Shown: positions 22,159-35,449, counted from the first letter of the stretch. The stretch: DNA of 64,000 nt from Magicicada septendecula (GCA_034769895.1 CM068373.1:23006620-23070619); one strand, 5' to 3'. Program-made: numbers and translations. The notes: generated from the sequence alone by a model not told the origin.

Positions 22159-23447
22159 ATCCAACATACATTTACGTTAAAAATCTAAACAAGGAAATTA
22201 ATAAATGCGTAAATTTATTTAATGAATTTACACGCCGCTTCCTAAAACCCTTCAATGCTAGAGCTCCGATGTTTAGAGGTCTACCCAAAATTCACAAATG
22301 CATCATACCAATTAGACCACTTGTTAATTTTACTATAGCACCATGATTTCGTACAGCCAAAAAATTTGTAAAAGTCATTAGGGACAGTATAGATATCAAA
22401 AACAACCACACTATTGAAAATCTCACTGACTTTATAAATAAGGTTAAGACTGTTAAGTTGTACAGCCTAACCTAACCTAACCTAACCTAACCTAACCTAA
22501 CCTAACCTTAATTATATATTGGCTTCCTTTGACATTATCAACCTGTATACTAACATAACAGTTAGGGAAACGCTGCAGATTCTAAGGAATAACTTGTTTA
22601 AAAGTAACAAATTAAACCGCTAAATGATAGAAGAACTAATGGGCCTGCTTGAAGTCATTTTAGGACAAAATTATTTTACTTTCAATGACCAATTTTACAG
22701 TCAAAGTGACGGATAAGCAATGGGATCGCCGCTGTCTGGTTTGCTAGCTGACATTTATTTGAATTTCTATGAAAACACATTTATGTTTTCTAACAACATT
22801 AACAAAAATAACATATTTTATACACGTTCTGTTGATGACACATTTGTAATATACAAAGGTACTTTGCAACAGATTGAACATTTTAAAAACTTTATGAATA
22901 ATATAAGTATAAACATTCAGTTCATTCTTAAGACTGAAACAAATAATAAATTTAACTTTTGGACATAACAGTTACTAAACACATTGATAAACTGAAATTC
23001 AATATCTATAGACAACCAACAACCACCGATGTAACCATACCTGTCGACTCAAATCACCCCTTTTCCAAAAAATGGCAGCTTTTAATTGCTTTATACACAC
23101 ACACTCTTAACAGTACCTCTTGACGACGAGGAATTAAATGACGAACTAAACACAATAAAATACATAGCTCAAGCCAATGGCTAAAATAGTTCCTTGATCG
23201 ACAACCTCCTCAAAAAACATAAGTACAATCGATCTAAACCTCGTATAGAAAAAGACACAAAAACCACTTTTATTTCAACGACGTGCACCAACATAATGCC
23301 AAAAATTATAACTAGTGTATTAAATAATAACAATAGAACCGTAATATTTAAAATCAACAATAGTCTTATGGACATACTCCGTAATAAAATAACTATGCCT
23401 TTAGAAAAGAAAACGGGGGGGTGTATAAATTGTCATGTATAAATAGT
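22159..23447 (+). pseudogene. Penelope-like element B, RT and start of GIY-YIG, decayed
   Basis: Reads in pieces: MFRGLPKIHKCIIPIRPLVN; an insertion of telomeric repeats at 22466-22510; LASFDIINLYTNI; a stop just before AMGSPLSGLLADIYLNFYEN; VDDTFVIYKG; a one-base shift at about 22962; then KFNIYRQPTTTD and LEKKTGG, with GVYKLSC as the first strand of the GIY-YIG domain. It stops there, cut by the next element. The RT box normally YVDD reads SVDD. Frameshifts, stops and the insertion mark a dead copy. A related copy lies inverted at 30250-31560. Confidence 0.85.
22466..22510. repeat. Telomere-type (CCTAA)n inside PLE-B
   Basis: Eight perfect CCTAA units plus one CCTTA, the complement of the arthropod telomere repeat TTAGG. 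They lie between codons for KTVKL and NYILASFD of the RT, so they interrupt what was one reading frame. Confidence 0.95.
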
Positions 23448-23454
23448 AATTTGA

Positions 23455-23830
23455 CATGATACAGCAGCCGCTCTTTCTTTCATTTACTGGTCCGTTTCGA
23501 CAAATCCGTCACTTACCGAATGTATTATTAAAATGGTTCATCAAATCACGGTAGTGGTGAGCAGATGCACCGTCATTCAAAAACTTGCACTTTATCTGCA
23601 AGTGGAATATCTTCCAAGAGCTCCATTAGATGCGTTTGCAAAAAATAAAGTATTGTCTTCCAGTAAGCATTGGTGGTAAGAAAAAAGGGCCTAAGAGATT
23701 ATCACCAAGAAGACCGCACCACACATTAAATGGAAAAGTATGTTGGTCATGTCTGGGGGGGCAGTCTCGTGGTTTTCGTCTGCCCAAGTGTAGGTGTTTC
23801 GAAACTTTACAATGTCATTTTTTGTAAATT
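23455..23830 (-). pseudogene. Tc1/mariner-superfamily transposase fragment
   Basis: Joining frames on the minus strand gives FNVWCG, LGPFFLP, LTGRQY, LLEDIPLADKVQVF, DGASAHHYRDLMNHFNNTFG and RNGPV. This is the middle of a DDE transposase around the second catalytic Asp, of the kind often annotated Tc1- or mariner-like in insects. A stop replaces the residue just before the DGASAHH Asp. Frameshifts occur near 23690 and 23760. The remaining parts are lost, perhaps into the AT-rich DNA up to 24343. Confidence 0.65.
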
Positions 23831-24154
23831 GTAACACTTTTCTGGGGCATTTTGGTCTGTTTTGTTTTTAATTAAAGTAAAATTTCTCAAATTTGTGCTT
23901 ACTTTTAATAAACATTATACACATCAGTTTTCTCATAATTAAATTCTCTACAAAGTTAGCTAGAAAGTTTTATCTGGTTATTAGCAAATTAACGAATTAA
24001 CTTTATCCTAAATCTAAAAATGTTTTTTTTTACTCCATTTTTTGTGTTTTACCCAGTTTTTCTTAAACATTAATTAAGATAGAGGTCTGTGACCTATTTT
24101 ATTCAATTTTTCAGTTACAAAATATAAAAACACTAAATTTACACTTCACTTTAT

Positions 24155-24343
24155 ACCCCACGAAATTCAGTATGGCGTCATTTTACCGTGGGAGCAGAAA
24201 TCAGAGGGCGAACTGGTTCGCGAGCCGTAACTCGCTAACGAACCGTTTTCGGACCTATGTTTATATGAACTTTTTTCTTATGTTTAGCTATAGGACCAGG
24301 TTCCGAGAGATTGCCGTGCAATTTTGAATCACCCTATATATCT
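24155..24343 (-). mobile_element. Terminal arm of a CAGGGTG-type TIR transposon
   Basis: Ends ATCACCCTATA and contains CTCGCTAACGAACCG and CGGACCTATGTTTATAT, which parallel the arms of the fold-back element at 48932-50116. The intervening 23831-24154 also resembles that element's interior (for example ACCCAGTTTTTCTTAAAC). It probably forms one decayed element together with the transposase piece at 23455. Confidence 0.55.
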
Positions 24344-24345
24344 TA

Positions 24346-27040
24346 TAAATGTAAAATGTACGCCATGTAATCTATAGGAGTGGGCAAACAGGCTGGCATT
24401 CGATAAAGGCCTAAAACGTCCTAGTTATATAAGCATTACGCACAGTGCAAGTTACATGACAACAAAGTAGCGTTACACAAGGAATGATAGAAAAACAAGT
24501 AATAACAAGTTGACAGAGATTGAAAATAGGATGAATTCTCTTGAGAAACCTTTAGACAGCCAGCGTCTGCAGGCAGCTCGGATATCAGTATTACACAACG
24601 TATAACCTAACACAATAATACATGAGCCACGCGGCAGCCTAAAGGCCTAATCAATTCAAAATGACGTCATCATTTACGCACATACACACACACGAACGCA
24701 CGTAGACAACGTTAACAATTGTTACTTGTAGCATTACTATTACGCAAAATGTATAGGGTGTATGTAATGTTGCTTTTACGAGTTCCAGATCCAATGTGTA
24801 GTGCCAGCTAACTGTGTGATTGTTCTTGTCTACACTTGACCTCGGTGTGACTACAGCTGCAATCCAGTGAACACTTTCTGCGCTGATTAATTATGATGTT
24901 AACATATGGTTCGTTAGTACATTACTTATTATAATTCTACTGTGTTTCAGAAGTGCGTCATGGAGGCCGGAACCATTGATTTAGATACATTATCACTTGT
25001 ATAGCCGATCTCGTAATTAAAGATGTTAATTATTAGCTGGAAAATTAAAATTATTAACTAACTACCTATCTATTATTATTTCCTTTGATGGTTAGGTATT
25101 AACTGTGCAACGATTGAATCTAAAAAATGTAGTAATTTTGTATACAAATAAACATTTAATAGGTATGTGAGTGAGTTTATTGTAAAATACAGGTAAACCC
25201 AAGACGTTTGACAGACGAGATATAGTTCCGCAATGAATCAAAATGTTTGAACACTGTAAAGGCTGCTGTCAACGGTTGTATTATTTTCGGGAAATTTTTA
25301 CCAAAAAGATGATATGTAACATGTAACAACTTCCACTGTTTTCTGCTCGTAGCTGTGGTTACATATGTGTAAAGTATATATTTAAGAGTCACAAAAGATT
25401 GTCTGTACTTAAATCACAAACGTGCAGATTTATTTAAAGGAGTGCCTAACGCTTACTAATAACCGCAGCAGGATTTTTTTTTAAGTTATCCTCACCATAT
25501 AGCAGTATTGTTAAATTTTTGCGCTTTACGGTCTGGTTCCAAGAAGACGGCTCAACATGCCAATCTTCTAGAAATACGATAACTTAATTGTAAACAAACT
25601 TAGGATTTAGAATTCTTTTAAGGGGTAATTCTTTTACCTGATTGTGCGATTTGACAGAGTCAGGTCATTTCTTTTGGGAAACGTAAAAAGAGAAAGTTTA
25701 GTTTATTTTTAAAAATATTTTCCTACACTTTTTGGAAAACCGTTATTATCAATAATGCAGTATGGTATTAGATAAATAGTACTTATATTTGATGACAACG
25801 TTTTTACCTTTATTGAAAAAAAAACAATGAAGGAATGATTGTTATGTCTATATTTCTATCTGCTGAAGTGGACTTGGGTTAAATTAGTGCAAGCGATTTT
25901 ACAGAATTAACGTCAATCAACAGTTATTATTCGAATTGCATAGAGTTGACATCTTTCGAAAGGAAGTTAAATTCGTAATTTTACAGTAACTGAATATTTT
26001 TTATTATAATTCAATGTGAATGCACACACGACGGCTTATCTGTAGTGTTTTCATAATTACCATCTTGCGGTATTTCTATTTTTAGAGCGTGAACTATGAA
26101 ATCTTTATTAACTGTGTAAACTTACCTGAGCAGTTCTCATACTATACTTTACTAACGGAGTTCTCTTTTGATTTAGACTTCACCGTGTGTGTGAGGAAAG
26201 GTTCTATATCAAACGTTTCTGACGGAAACTAGTGATTTAGAGAGTCAAAGCTGAGTTTTGTTAATACCCTATCCTATGTACTGAAATACTTCAGACGTAC
26301 TGTACAGTGTATAGGTTCGTTCTAACGAACTAAAATTAAAAAGGAACTGATTATAATGAATCAAAAATAACGAAAATAAAGTTTTGTTAACATACAGTTT
26401 TAATTGGACATTTTTAGACTTTTAAATTATATAATATTAATATTTATGTAAGGATATGAACAATATTATCGTTAGTTAGCTTGCAATCAACGAGTCAGAC
26501 TTACCTTCATCAAATAATTTTTTTTTTTGTGACCGACACAGACGAGGCTAGCTTTTATGAGGTAAACTATCAATCAGTTTTTATTTTGAAATTTTTTACT
26601 GTATACAAAGTCATTAACGCAACTCGAAATTTTTAAAGATACACACGTTAGCTTTAAGAGTCAAGTTGGACTGACTTTTTTAGTGAACTCATTGTTTTGT
26701 AAAATTCATATTGAATGAAAGAAACGTTTGGAACTTTAGACTGATACAGTAATTATAAGGGAAATAGAAAATACAGGCTATAATTTTTTTAATTCGATCC
26801 AATTTTTTAAATTGTTGACATATAGTTTGCAAAACATTATAGTTTAGCTTATATTGATCTAGTAATACTGTAGGCCTACTTATTTACCAAATATTCTAAG
26901 GGCATATCGTTGTTCAAACATTAGCTGTACGCTACATTTTATTGAAAATATGATCCTTTGTCTTGTTGATAACCTGTTTTAGAGTAAACTGTATTTCTAG
27001 ATTTGATTACCGATGGCTCGAGCTGAGCAGCTTCGCTTCA
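24346..27040. other. No recognised feature
   Basis: About 2.7 kb of AT-rich DNA without long open frames, inverted arms or recognisable protein motifs. It is the longest plain stretch in the left half. Confidence 0.5.
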
Positions 27041-27046
27041 AAGCTG

Positions 27047-27925
27047 GCATATAGTGATTATAAAACTGCATGTAATGAGTATACAACTGGCATATATTGA
27101 TTACAAAACTGGCATATAGTGATTATAAAACTGGTATATAGTGATTATAAAACTGGCATATAGTGATCATAAAACTGGCATATAGCGATCATAAAACTGG
27201 CATATAGTGATTATAAAACTGGCATATAGTGATCATAAAACTGGCTTACAGTGATTATAAAACTGGCATATAGTGATCATAAAACTGGCATATAGTGATC
27301 ATAAAACTGGCATATAGTGATTATAAAACTGTATATAGTGATTATAAAACTGGCATATAGTAATCATAAAACTGGCATATGGTGATTATAAAACTGGCAT
27401 ATAGTGATTATAAAACCGTATATAGTGATTATAAAACTGGCATATAGTGATCACAAAACTGGCATATAGTGATCATAAAACTGGCATATAGTGATCATAA
27501 AACTGGCATATAGTGATTATAAAACTGTATATGGTGATTATAAAACTGTATATAGTGATTATAAAACTGGCATGTAGTGATTATATAACTGGCATATATA
27601 TATAATGATTATACAATTGCATATAGTGATTATAAAACTGGCATATAGTAATTATAAAACTGGCATATAGTGATTATACAACTGGCATAGAGTGATTATA
27701 AAACTGTATATAGTGATTATAAAATTTGCATATATTAATTATAAAACTGGCATATATACATAATGATTATAAAATTGCATAGAGTGATTATAAAAACTGT
27801 TTATAGTGATTATAAAACTGGCATGTAGTGATTATAAAATTTTCATATATATATATTGATTATAAAATTGCATATAATGATTATAAAACTGGCATATAGT
27901 AATTATAAAACTGGAATGTAGTGAT
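27047..27925. repeat. 22-bp minisatellite, about 38 units
   Basis: Tandem copies of AAAACTGGCATATAGTGATT plus AT. Variants include GATCAT for GATTAT, GTATAT for GGCATAT, and a few longer units with extra ATAT. Units near the right end are more diverged. No open frame runs through it. Confidence 0.95.
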
Positions 27926-30249
27926 TAATTTACTTATATACTCACAATAGGCCTATAGGAAAGGGCACTGCCTCAATTCAAACCCAGTCATTCAAAAATT
28001 GTGGAAAATGAAAGTCAGTTTGGTGTAACAATAGATTAATTGACATACTTGTACACTAGTATATTTATGAATAACGAAAGCTGATCAAGTTACATTGTAT
28101 ATTAACACCATACACACATGTTTCCTAAATCTAATAATGAAAAGGAAAACAGAACATACACACTCATACCCGTAATCACTGCCATTTTTCAAAGATACCA
28201 AAACATAAAGACAACATTTACAGCTTAAAATAAAAAAACAACTAGTTTTCAGTACAAACCTTAGTTTTTTTTAATAAAGTTAAGTTTGTCGATCTAGTTC
28301 TTCATCATTACCGGTGGTCACGTGTAGTATTAAATAAATATTCAATTTATATTTATAATTATGTATACGTACATTCTAATGTAATGCCTACACTAGAAAG
28401 TGATGTAGTATAGCAACTATAAAGTTATTATATTTTGTAAATTACTAAAAATTAATTAACAATTTTGTACATCAAGGTTAAAATTAATTTACTTATATTT
28501 TATAAATTAAATTTGTAGTGCTGTTAAATTACACTTTACAACACATAAAGGAATTAATATTGGCTAGGAACATTCCGGTAGACAACGGTTCAAAAATGAT
28601 TTAGGGCCGATACGTAAGTGTACGCTACTGCTCTTTACCAAAGTGTCGTGCACCTTGCTTTGTTAAACATATTGCCTTGTGTGTGTGTGTTTGTTAGTAT
28701 TCTGTTGTAATATACAAATTAATCTGTATTAAGTAAAATTTGAATAACACGTTTTAAGATAATTTTATCAATAAGAGTGTAGTGCAACTACTCTATAAGT
28801 ATTTACTAATAAATGTATAAACACTAATAATTAAACAACACAAAATAAAGACCATAGAAAAATACTATATTTTTATAAACCAGTAGAACTGGTTACATCA
28901 GCAAAGAATATTTTGGACAGTAAATGATATTGCCTCATTATTTCATCGTGGCAACCCTAAACCAAAAAATATGAATAGCTAATTAGAAAACAGAAAACCT
29001 GAATTCAAATTCGATCATTATTACGTTATAAAAAGTAGTCACAAAAAAAATAGCGAAACCAAAGCTCATAAGCTAGAGTTCATAAACTGCAAGGTCATTA
29101 ATTTGGAAACAATAATAATAAAATTGAAACTTCATATAAATTTTGGAGAAATTATGAGGAGAAAGTAAAAATGAAAGCATATTATACTTATACTGCGACG
29201 AAAGTATCCTGTGTACCAACATACTATCAGGAATTTACCTTTGCTACCGAACAGTGGATGTGGTAACGTATGCCATTCCATTGGACGCATCACTGTAATA
29301 CTACACATTTTAAATACGTTTAACACAGTTTCTATGTGACTTGACTGTCTCTCACAAGATATTTCTTGTAGCGAATAAAAAACACATTTTAACAAAATAT
29401 TCAATAAATTACACTTACATATAGTATACGAACATTTAATCTAATACGAACACAAAATTACAACTAAATACGTCTTCTGAACGTCTGAACAATGTTTTCA
29501 GAACCAGTAATACCCCATCAACACAAGCACGCACTATCATTCAGTAGACCCCCCCTGCACCGATGGAGTCTCGGCAGCATAACTGGTGTGCGTAGAGTAC
29601 TTATAGAAGAAGCAACAGATATCGTGATTGAAACACGTTAAAAACAAAGTAGGATATAATTTTAAGCAGCAGTTTTAGCTAATACTAAATCAAAATGGTG
29701 GTAAATTCAACAATATAATTCATTGCATATTGTATTACCTTTATCTACTAAACGTGCTCAACACTTTTTAAAACGTGTAAATACCAAAATTCATATAATA
29801 AAATCTTTAGATCTCTGTGGGAATTAGATAAATAAATACGGTGTTGTAATGATGTTTAATATGACTCCGTCATCAAACATTCATAACGACGTTTAACGAC
29901 GTCATAATAAATGTTTATGTGGTCAAAATATTTCAAAGGAAATTTCAAAATAGGTAATGCATTATTCTCAAAATATGTACAAAGTATGAGAAACAACTTG
30001 TTCGGCTAAATTTGTACCATACTACTTTAAAGTCAGTAAAAATGTAAAGCAAGTATTTCGGCAGCAAATTAAGAAGTTACCGTACAAGGCCGTAAACGAC
30101 TATAAAGTCGTTAAAAAAGCAAAGGGGATTTGGATAATAAATTCCAAATAATACCAGATACAGTAGAGAAAAATAAATTTAAGAGACTCAACATATTTTT
30201 CAGAGAACAATCAATGGTAAAGAATTGCCAATGAAATATAACACAGGAT
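27926..30249. other. No recognised feature
   Basis: AT-rich. The 90-codon minus frame at 29132-29404 has no recognisable motif. Confidence 0.5.
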
Positions 30250-31560
30250 TTATTAATAAATTACCTTAGATCCGTCGCGTGACTTTGTTTTATATTTAGA
30301 ATTACGCGCTTCGGAACATATGTTCTATCATCAGATTCCTTCACCCAGTTGAGATCGTCAAATGTTAAAATCACATACTCAATTGTTAAAAACACGCGTC
30401 AGTATGGGTGCGCACCCTATGAAAGCTCACCGGATACTGAAGTTGTCTACGTATGTTTTTGCAAGTTCAAGGCTGTATCGTACAGCGGGTTCGATTTAAA
30501 GTTCAGATGGTCATTAAATATTGAATACTAATCCCGACTTTGTGTGTTATTGTATGCTTTGTAAATTTCGAACTCCTCTAAAGCGTTCGTGTACTGGCCT
30601 TTAATAAAGATATGTAAGGGTTTTAAATTTTATACGAAGACTGTGTAAGCATGATTGCTTAAAATTAAATGTCGCGCACAGTTGGATTTTATATTACTAA
30701 GTAGAGTCCAATTTTTTTAATTATGTTTTGGTGTGTGTTTGTTAAATCTCGTTAGGAAACCCCTTCTAGTTTGGCCAATATAAAAAAAATCCCAATCATC
30801 ACACGACAATTTATATACACCTGCTTTCTTTTCTAATGGTGTGATACTATTATTATGGCAGAGTATATCCAGTATATAGTTATTTGTATTGAAAATCGTC
30901 GTGATGTTAATTTTACTTAACGTAGAGGTTGAAATTTTTGGCATTATGTCAGTATAAGCGGTTATAACAAACGTTGGTTTTACGTCTTAACCTGATTGGG
31001 GTTTTAACCTCTAATTTTTATGTTTTTTGAACAGGTTATCAGCTGTTCAATGACCCGTTGTAACCAATAACCAAAGCTATATATTTTATAGTGTTTAACT
31101 CGTCACGGAAATCATCATCGTTGAGAGGTATTGATCATAGTGTATGTATGAAACAATTAAATGCCGCCATCTTCTGTAAAAAGGGATGATGGGATTTCGC
31201 GTGTATAACGGCATCGGTGGTGGTTGGTTTCCTATAAATTTTTGAAATTGAATTTATCTACATGTTTGGTAACTGTGAGCTCCAGAAAATTTAATCTGTT
31301 ATCAACTTAGGTTTATAGAGTGAACTGAATGTTGTTATTTATACTATTCAATAAGTTTTTCATATTTTCAATCTGCCCCAAAGCGCCATTAAAAATAAGG
31401 AACGTATCGTCAACGTAGCGCGCATAAAATACTATATTACTCTTATATATGTTATTTGACAGCAAGAAGGAGTTTTCACAGAAATTAAGGTACATATCAA
31501 CCAACAAACCAGATAAAGGTGTAAACCCATGGCCAGTCGATCATCCTAGATAAAAATTTG
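30250..31560 (-). pseudogene. Penelope-like element B, 3' half, decayed
   Basis: On the minus strand the order is LVDMYLNFCENSFLLSNNIY, YARYVDDTFLIFNG (an intact RT YVDD box), NFLELTVTK-like and PTTTDAVIH-like text with shifts, ITAYTDIMPKI, LEKKAGVYKLSCDDW and FFYIGQTRRGFLTRF (GIY-YIG). A broken C-terminal helix with ALEEFEIYKAYN follows, and then a 3' untranslated end with a hammerhead-like motif. It is the same subfamily as 22159-23447, which lacks this 3' end. Multiple stops; 5' truncated. Confidence 0.85.
30298..30339 (-). ncRNA. Hammerhead-ribozyme-like motif of PLE-B
   Basis: GGAAU, CUGAUGA, UA, GAAC-AUAU-GUUC, C, GAAG, CGCGUA, AUUCU. Stem I pairs GGAAU with AUUCU (five pairs, one of them G-U) and stem II pairs GAAC with GUUC. 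The last core base is G where A is needed, so this copy is likely dead. Stem III is the self-complementary GCGC/CGCG type. Confidence 0.65.
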
Positions 31561-32870
31561 GTTGTTATAAGTGAAGTAATTTTTTCCAAGACAATTTCCA
31601 GTAAGCCAAATAATGTCAAAAAGTTTTCAGTAATATGTATGTAAAAAAGGATTTATTAGCATATTTATTTATATGCTAATTTATTATTACAAAATAACAC
31701 AACAACATTAGCTTCAATTTTAATTTTATATAGGAAAGTAGTTGATGCAAAACCGGAAGAGCACATTATATGTAAACTTGGATATGACCGATAGGGGTTC
31801 ACTCCAGGATGCTCATTAAAAACAACGTCTATAAGCTACAACAAGTAATAGAATGTTGGATGCCGTAGGTCAGAAGTATATGGTATCTAGGTTTTAAAGA
31901 AGGCTTATAATCTGATATCTATGATTATTTTATGGGAGACCATATAGAGTTTAGACATATAGAATTTAGCCTACAACTGACAAAAGCTGGTTCCAAATTG
32001 TGCCAAGAAATTATATTATATTTAAAAATAGGGAATAAAGCATTCGGTCTCTACACCACAGACAAAAGAGAACCTTGTTAGGAAATGATGAAGACTGAGC
32101 AATTCTACCTGAAAAAAATATGTATAAATAAGTCAAGAAAAAACAAAATAGCATCAACAATGGAATTAACGGTAATTTAAGCTGCAGAGCGTTTTGTGTA
32201 AAGAGATATGTAAAGATAAATACAATATAAATTAACAATTTTCCCAAAAAAAATACAAGTCCCAAAACTTTATTTCCAATAAAACGGCAGCCAAATCAAT
32301 GAAGCTAATACAAAGTTAGATTATTAAACTGCAGATTATGTTCTATATTAATTTTAACCAGAGATATGATAATTGATCTAAACGAGCGATAAAGTAAATT
32401 CCTAACGGCATTCTGACCTCATTAAACCAGAACAACCTGGGTAGTCAGGGGAAATCATTTTCCCTTAACCCTTGTCAGACGTTGTAGGGATTCCCTTGTG
32501 CTTACAAATGTCAGTTTCACTGGAAATGTACGCAAGCTAATTTAAAGTTATATTGTCTACAATGCCCTATTTACTGAGCTCACTGAATTGTGTTTGAGCA
32601 GCAACAACCCTATTTCGAATTGTATCAGACATCAGTCCGCAACTGTTATTTCCTATTCGTTGTATGTTTTGTTAACTTAACATGCATTGTTGTAAATGTA
32701 ACATGAAAGTGTTATTAGGTAAGTTTATGACATAACTTAATTAGTGAATGGCATATTTAGCAGAAGTTTAAACTCATTGTAGGCGAGAAATGTTTAGTTG
32801 AAAGTAATCGTGGTAATTTCGTTATGTATTATTATGTACTGTTACTTAATTTAAATGGTATAATTTTATA
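31561..32870. other. No recognised feature
   Basis: AT-rich. The 84-codon minus frame at 32011-32265 is a hydrophobic low-complexity product without support. Confidence 0.45.
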
Positions 32871-32874
32871 AGTA

Positions 32875-34292
32875 TGAGGTGTGTTAAAAAAAAAACAGGC
32901 TCAGGTCTCCAATGTGAGACGCATGGCTTTCGAAACGTATGGTTCTAGCTTCAGAGAAAGACTTATTAGAGTCGATTCCTAATGAAGAGAAGAATTTCGA
33001 CGAAACCGACACATCGAAGCATGATAATGTTTTTAGGCGTTTGAAACGTATAATGTGCATAAACTGCAGACTCACACATAAACTGCATTTTTCGATGACG
33101 TTACACATTTTGCATCACGCATTTTGTGGAAAATATTATCATGTTTTCTATATAACTATATAACAAGTGTTTACTATATAACAAATATATTTACTATATA
33201 ACAAACATTATCATGTTAAAAACGACAGAGGCCGAAGATTTCTAGACTGTGGGGAATCGAAAGTGTGGAAAAAATATAGTGTTAACATCACCTGGAGCGT
33301 TACATTTTTCGATGACGTTACACATTTTGCATCACGCATTTTGTGGAATCACCCCCAGCCTAAAAGCATTATCATGTTAAAAAGACGAAACTATTTGTGT
33401 AACACGTCAAATTGCGCATAGATCGAGCTGCACAATTACGCACTGCTAGCGACACCTTTTTGACGCCCGAATGCCGTTATCTCCGTCCCGTCGTGGTCAT
33501 CAGTCTTCGAGCTACACACGCTGTAGTGGGCACGAGCACACACGCCCGTCAAATTTATAAGGAAGTGAGAATGAAGATCTCAACAAAACGTGTGTGTATA
33601 AAATTTTGCTGCTAACTTTGTAAAATTTTTACAGAGCAATTCCCATTGCATTCCAAAGTTGTCGTTATCACTTGCATTGATAAGTGGTTGCTGACCGATT
33701 TCAAGACGGGTTTCTTTCTGATCGTCGGTCAACAAACGCAGCACGAATTTTTCAGTGAGGTTATAAATTTGCGTTTTTCTACAACAAAAATTTAATTTGA
33801 CTATCTTATATGGAATCGCGTTGTCTCACCAACGATGCCCCTTCAGTTAAACGATGATTTACAATTACTATGTACTTCACAATCTCTCTTGTCATGATCT
33901 TCGACTTCGTTTTGATCTAAAACGACCATTGTTTTTACCGTCTTTAAAAATGTTTAAAATAATCGTTCGGCCCATACAGGCCTCCGAGTATATGCTTAAC
34001 TGAACAACCAGAATGTCTCTGTAAAGTTTTAACTTAGTTTTGCCACAAAGTTTTATAAGCACACACCGTTCTTCGAAGTCTTTCTTAATCACTTTGTCAC
34101 TAATCCAACAGACAGTGTTCGCACGTCCCCACTAAACCTGAAATAGTTTAAAGACTAGTGTTTATAACGGACTAGAACTAATGGCAGTTTGTTGTCAAAA
34201 ACTGTCGCCAGATGCGGCCAAAGTCGCAACTCGTTGTTTCTGCAGGTTGACGTGTTATTCAAAAAGTTCGGTCTTTTTTTGAACACATATCG
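32875..34292 (-). mobile_element. Decayed mariner-like element
   Basis: Ends TGAGGTGTGTTAAAAAAAA (left) and, inverted, CGATATGTGTTCAAAAAAA (right), each next to TA (32873-32874 and 34293-34294), resembling the mariner ends at 19870-21151. On the minus strand an N-terminal piece (33892-34092, EERCVLIKLC then NIFKDGKNNGR) and LRLLTDDQKETRLEIGQQ (about 33690-33760) match mariner transposase. The catalytic region is not recognisable. A plus-strand RVCIKFCC near 33590 hints at a second, opposed fragment. The element is longer than a normal mariner partly because of the internal repeat at 33086 and 33303. Confidence 0.55.
33086..33347. repeat. 45-bp direct repeat
   Basis: The 45 bases at 33086-33130 (CATTTTTCGATGACGTTACA and onwards) recur exactly at 33303-33347, 217 bases later. 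ATATAACAA-rich repeats (TTTACTATATAACAAA, 33168-33207) lie between them. It is a local duplication inside the decayed mariner. Confidence 0.9.
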
Positions 34293-34299
34293 TATAGTA

Positions 34300-34900
34300 A
34301 TAAATAACTTCTGGAGCTAATCTAGATAACCAAACCTGCATTTATCGTTAAGGAAAACGAAATTATCGCCTTTCTTTCCTTTTTCATGGTATTATTCCAG
34401 TTTGTCGTTTGCCCAGCAAACCAAACGTCAGCGTCCCGGATCGACCGTCGCTCAATTTTCACTATTCTGATAAAAAATTTATTCGGTCATCACAATGAAC
34501 AGAATAAATGTACAGACAATACTGGCATCTGTCAACGTAGCAACAACGTAATTTTGTTTTAAGCGATAACTCTAGTTGCATAAAACATGGAGATTGTACT
34601 TGTATCGTCTGTAACAATAACTAATTTAAAAATCTACGTCAATCATAAACGTCAATGAAGTAAGCTACACGGCATGGAAAATATACGAGTATATTAGTAG
34701 TTTAAAAATAAAGTATTCTTCAATTTCTAATTTTTGGATGAAATAGGTATAATAGGTAACAATCGCTATATTTATTGGTATTGTAACAAAGACGTTGGCT
34801 TTCACAGCGGTTATTTCGTTATTTGACTGGAAAACAACTGCTGGGCTGTTAGGCCGTGGCCGTTAGCATTATTACAATTGTGCGTGCTTGGTCTATGATA
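34300..34900. other. No recognised feature
   Basis: AT-rich. Nothing supported, apart from a possible PLE-like terminal motif just to the right at about 34920-34970 (CTGAAGA then GAAATGTC) that is too decayed to call. Confidence 0.4.
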
Positions 34901-35042
34901 CCAATTCATGGACACACTGAAGAATTCCGTCGTGGTCACTGCCGAAATGTCAGTTTATTCATTATTGCTTAATGAAAAAATTTCTTAAGTTTTTATATAG
35001 TGTATGTTGACGGGGTTGGAACCATGGACTAGCTTCTCGATC

Positions 35043-35400
35043 ATCATCATCATCAACCTCAATGGTTAGGGTTATCATGAACCTGTTCCGGAACCCACTT
35101 CGCTCTCGGCCGTCCTACATCTGTCTTTCCCACCAGTCTATATAACGTTGATCATTCTTCATTCTTCCCAAATGTGCACACCACCTTCTTTTGTCGCTCC
35201 TTAGCTGTTCCAACAACGGGTTGACCCCAGTTCCGTCCTTACATATACATTTTTCTTTCTATCGAGAACGGTATAAGCCAGAGAACACCTCATAAACTTC
35301 AGGTCCGCTGCTTGAATCTTTCCTTGGTCTATTTTTCTCATAACTCTGGCTTCATCTTCGTGCATCAAAACTGGTACCGCTTCAGTGTATAAAACTTTTT
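35043..35400 (-). pseudogene. RTE-like retrotransposon 3' end
   Basis: Minus-strand frames read VPVLMHEDEARVMRKI, KIQAADLKFMRCSLAYT, RRWCAHLGRMKNDQ and GSGTGS, then a GATGATGAT tail. IQAAxxKFxR and RRWCxHLGRM are standard RTE C-terminal blocks. There are several frame breaks. It shares its 3' end style (GAACCTGTTCCGG, then GAT repeats) with the copies at 9140 and 57663. Confidence 0.7.
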
Positions 35401-35449
35401 TTTTGTTTCCTTCTTTGTCTTATTTTTAAGTTATCTGTGACTAAACACA

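Noticed and set aside
27047-27925. CRISPR-like array
   Set aside because: Units are contiguous with no unique spacers, in a eukaryotic context: a minisatellite.
34915-34975. Possible further hammerhead (CTGAAGA then GAAATGTC)
   Set aside because: The region between the core strands does not form a convincing stem II and stem I does not pair.
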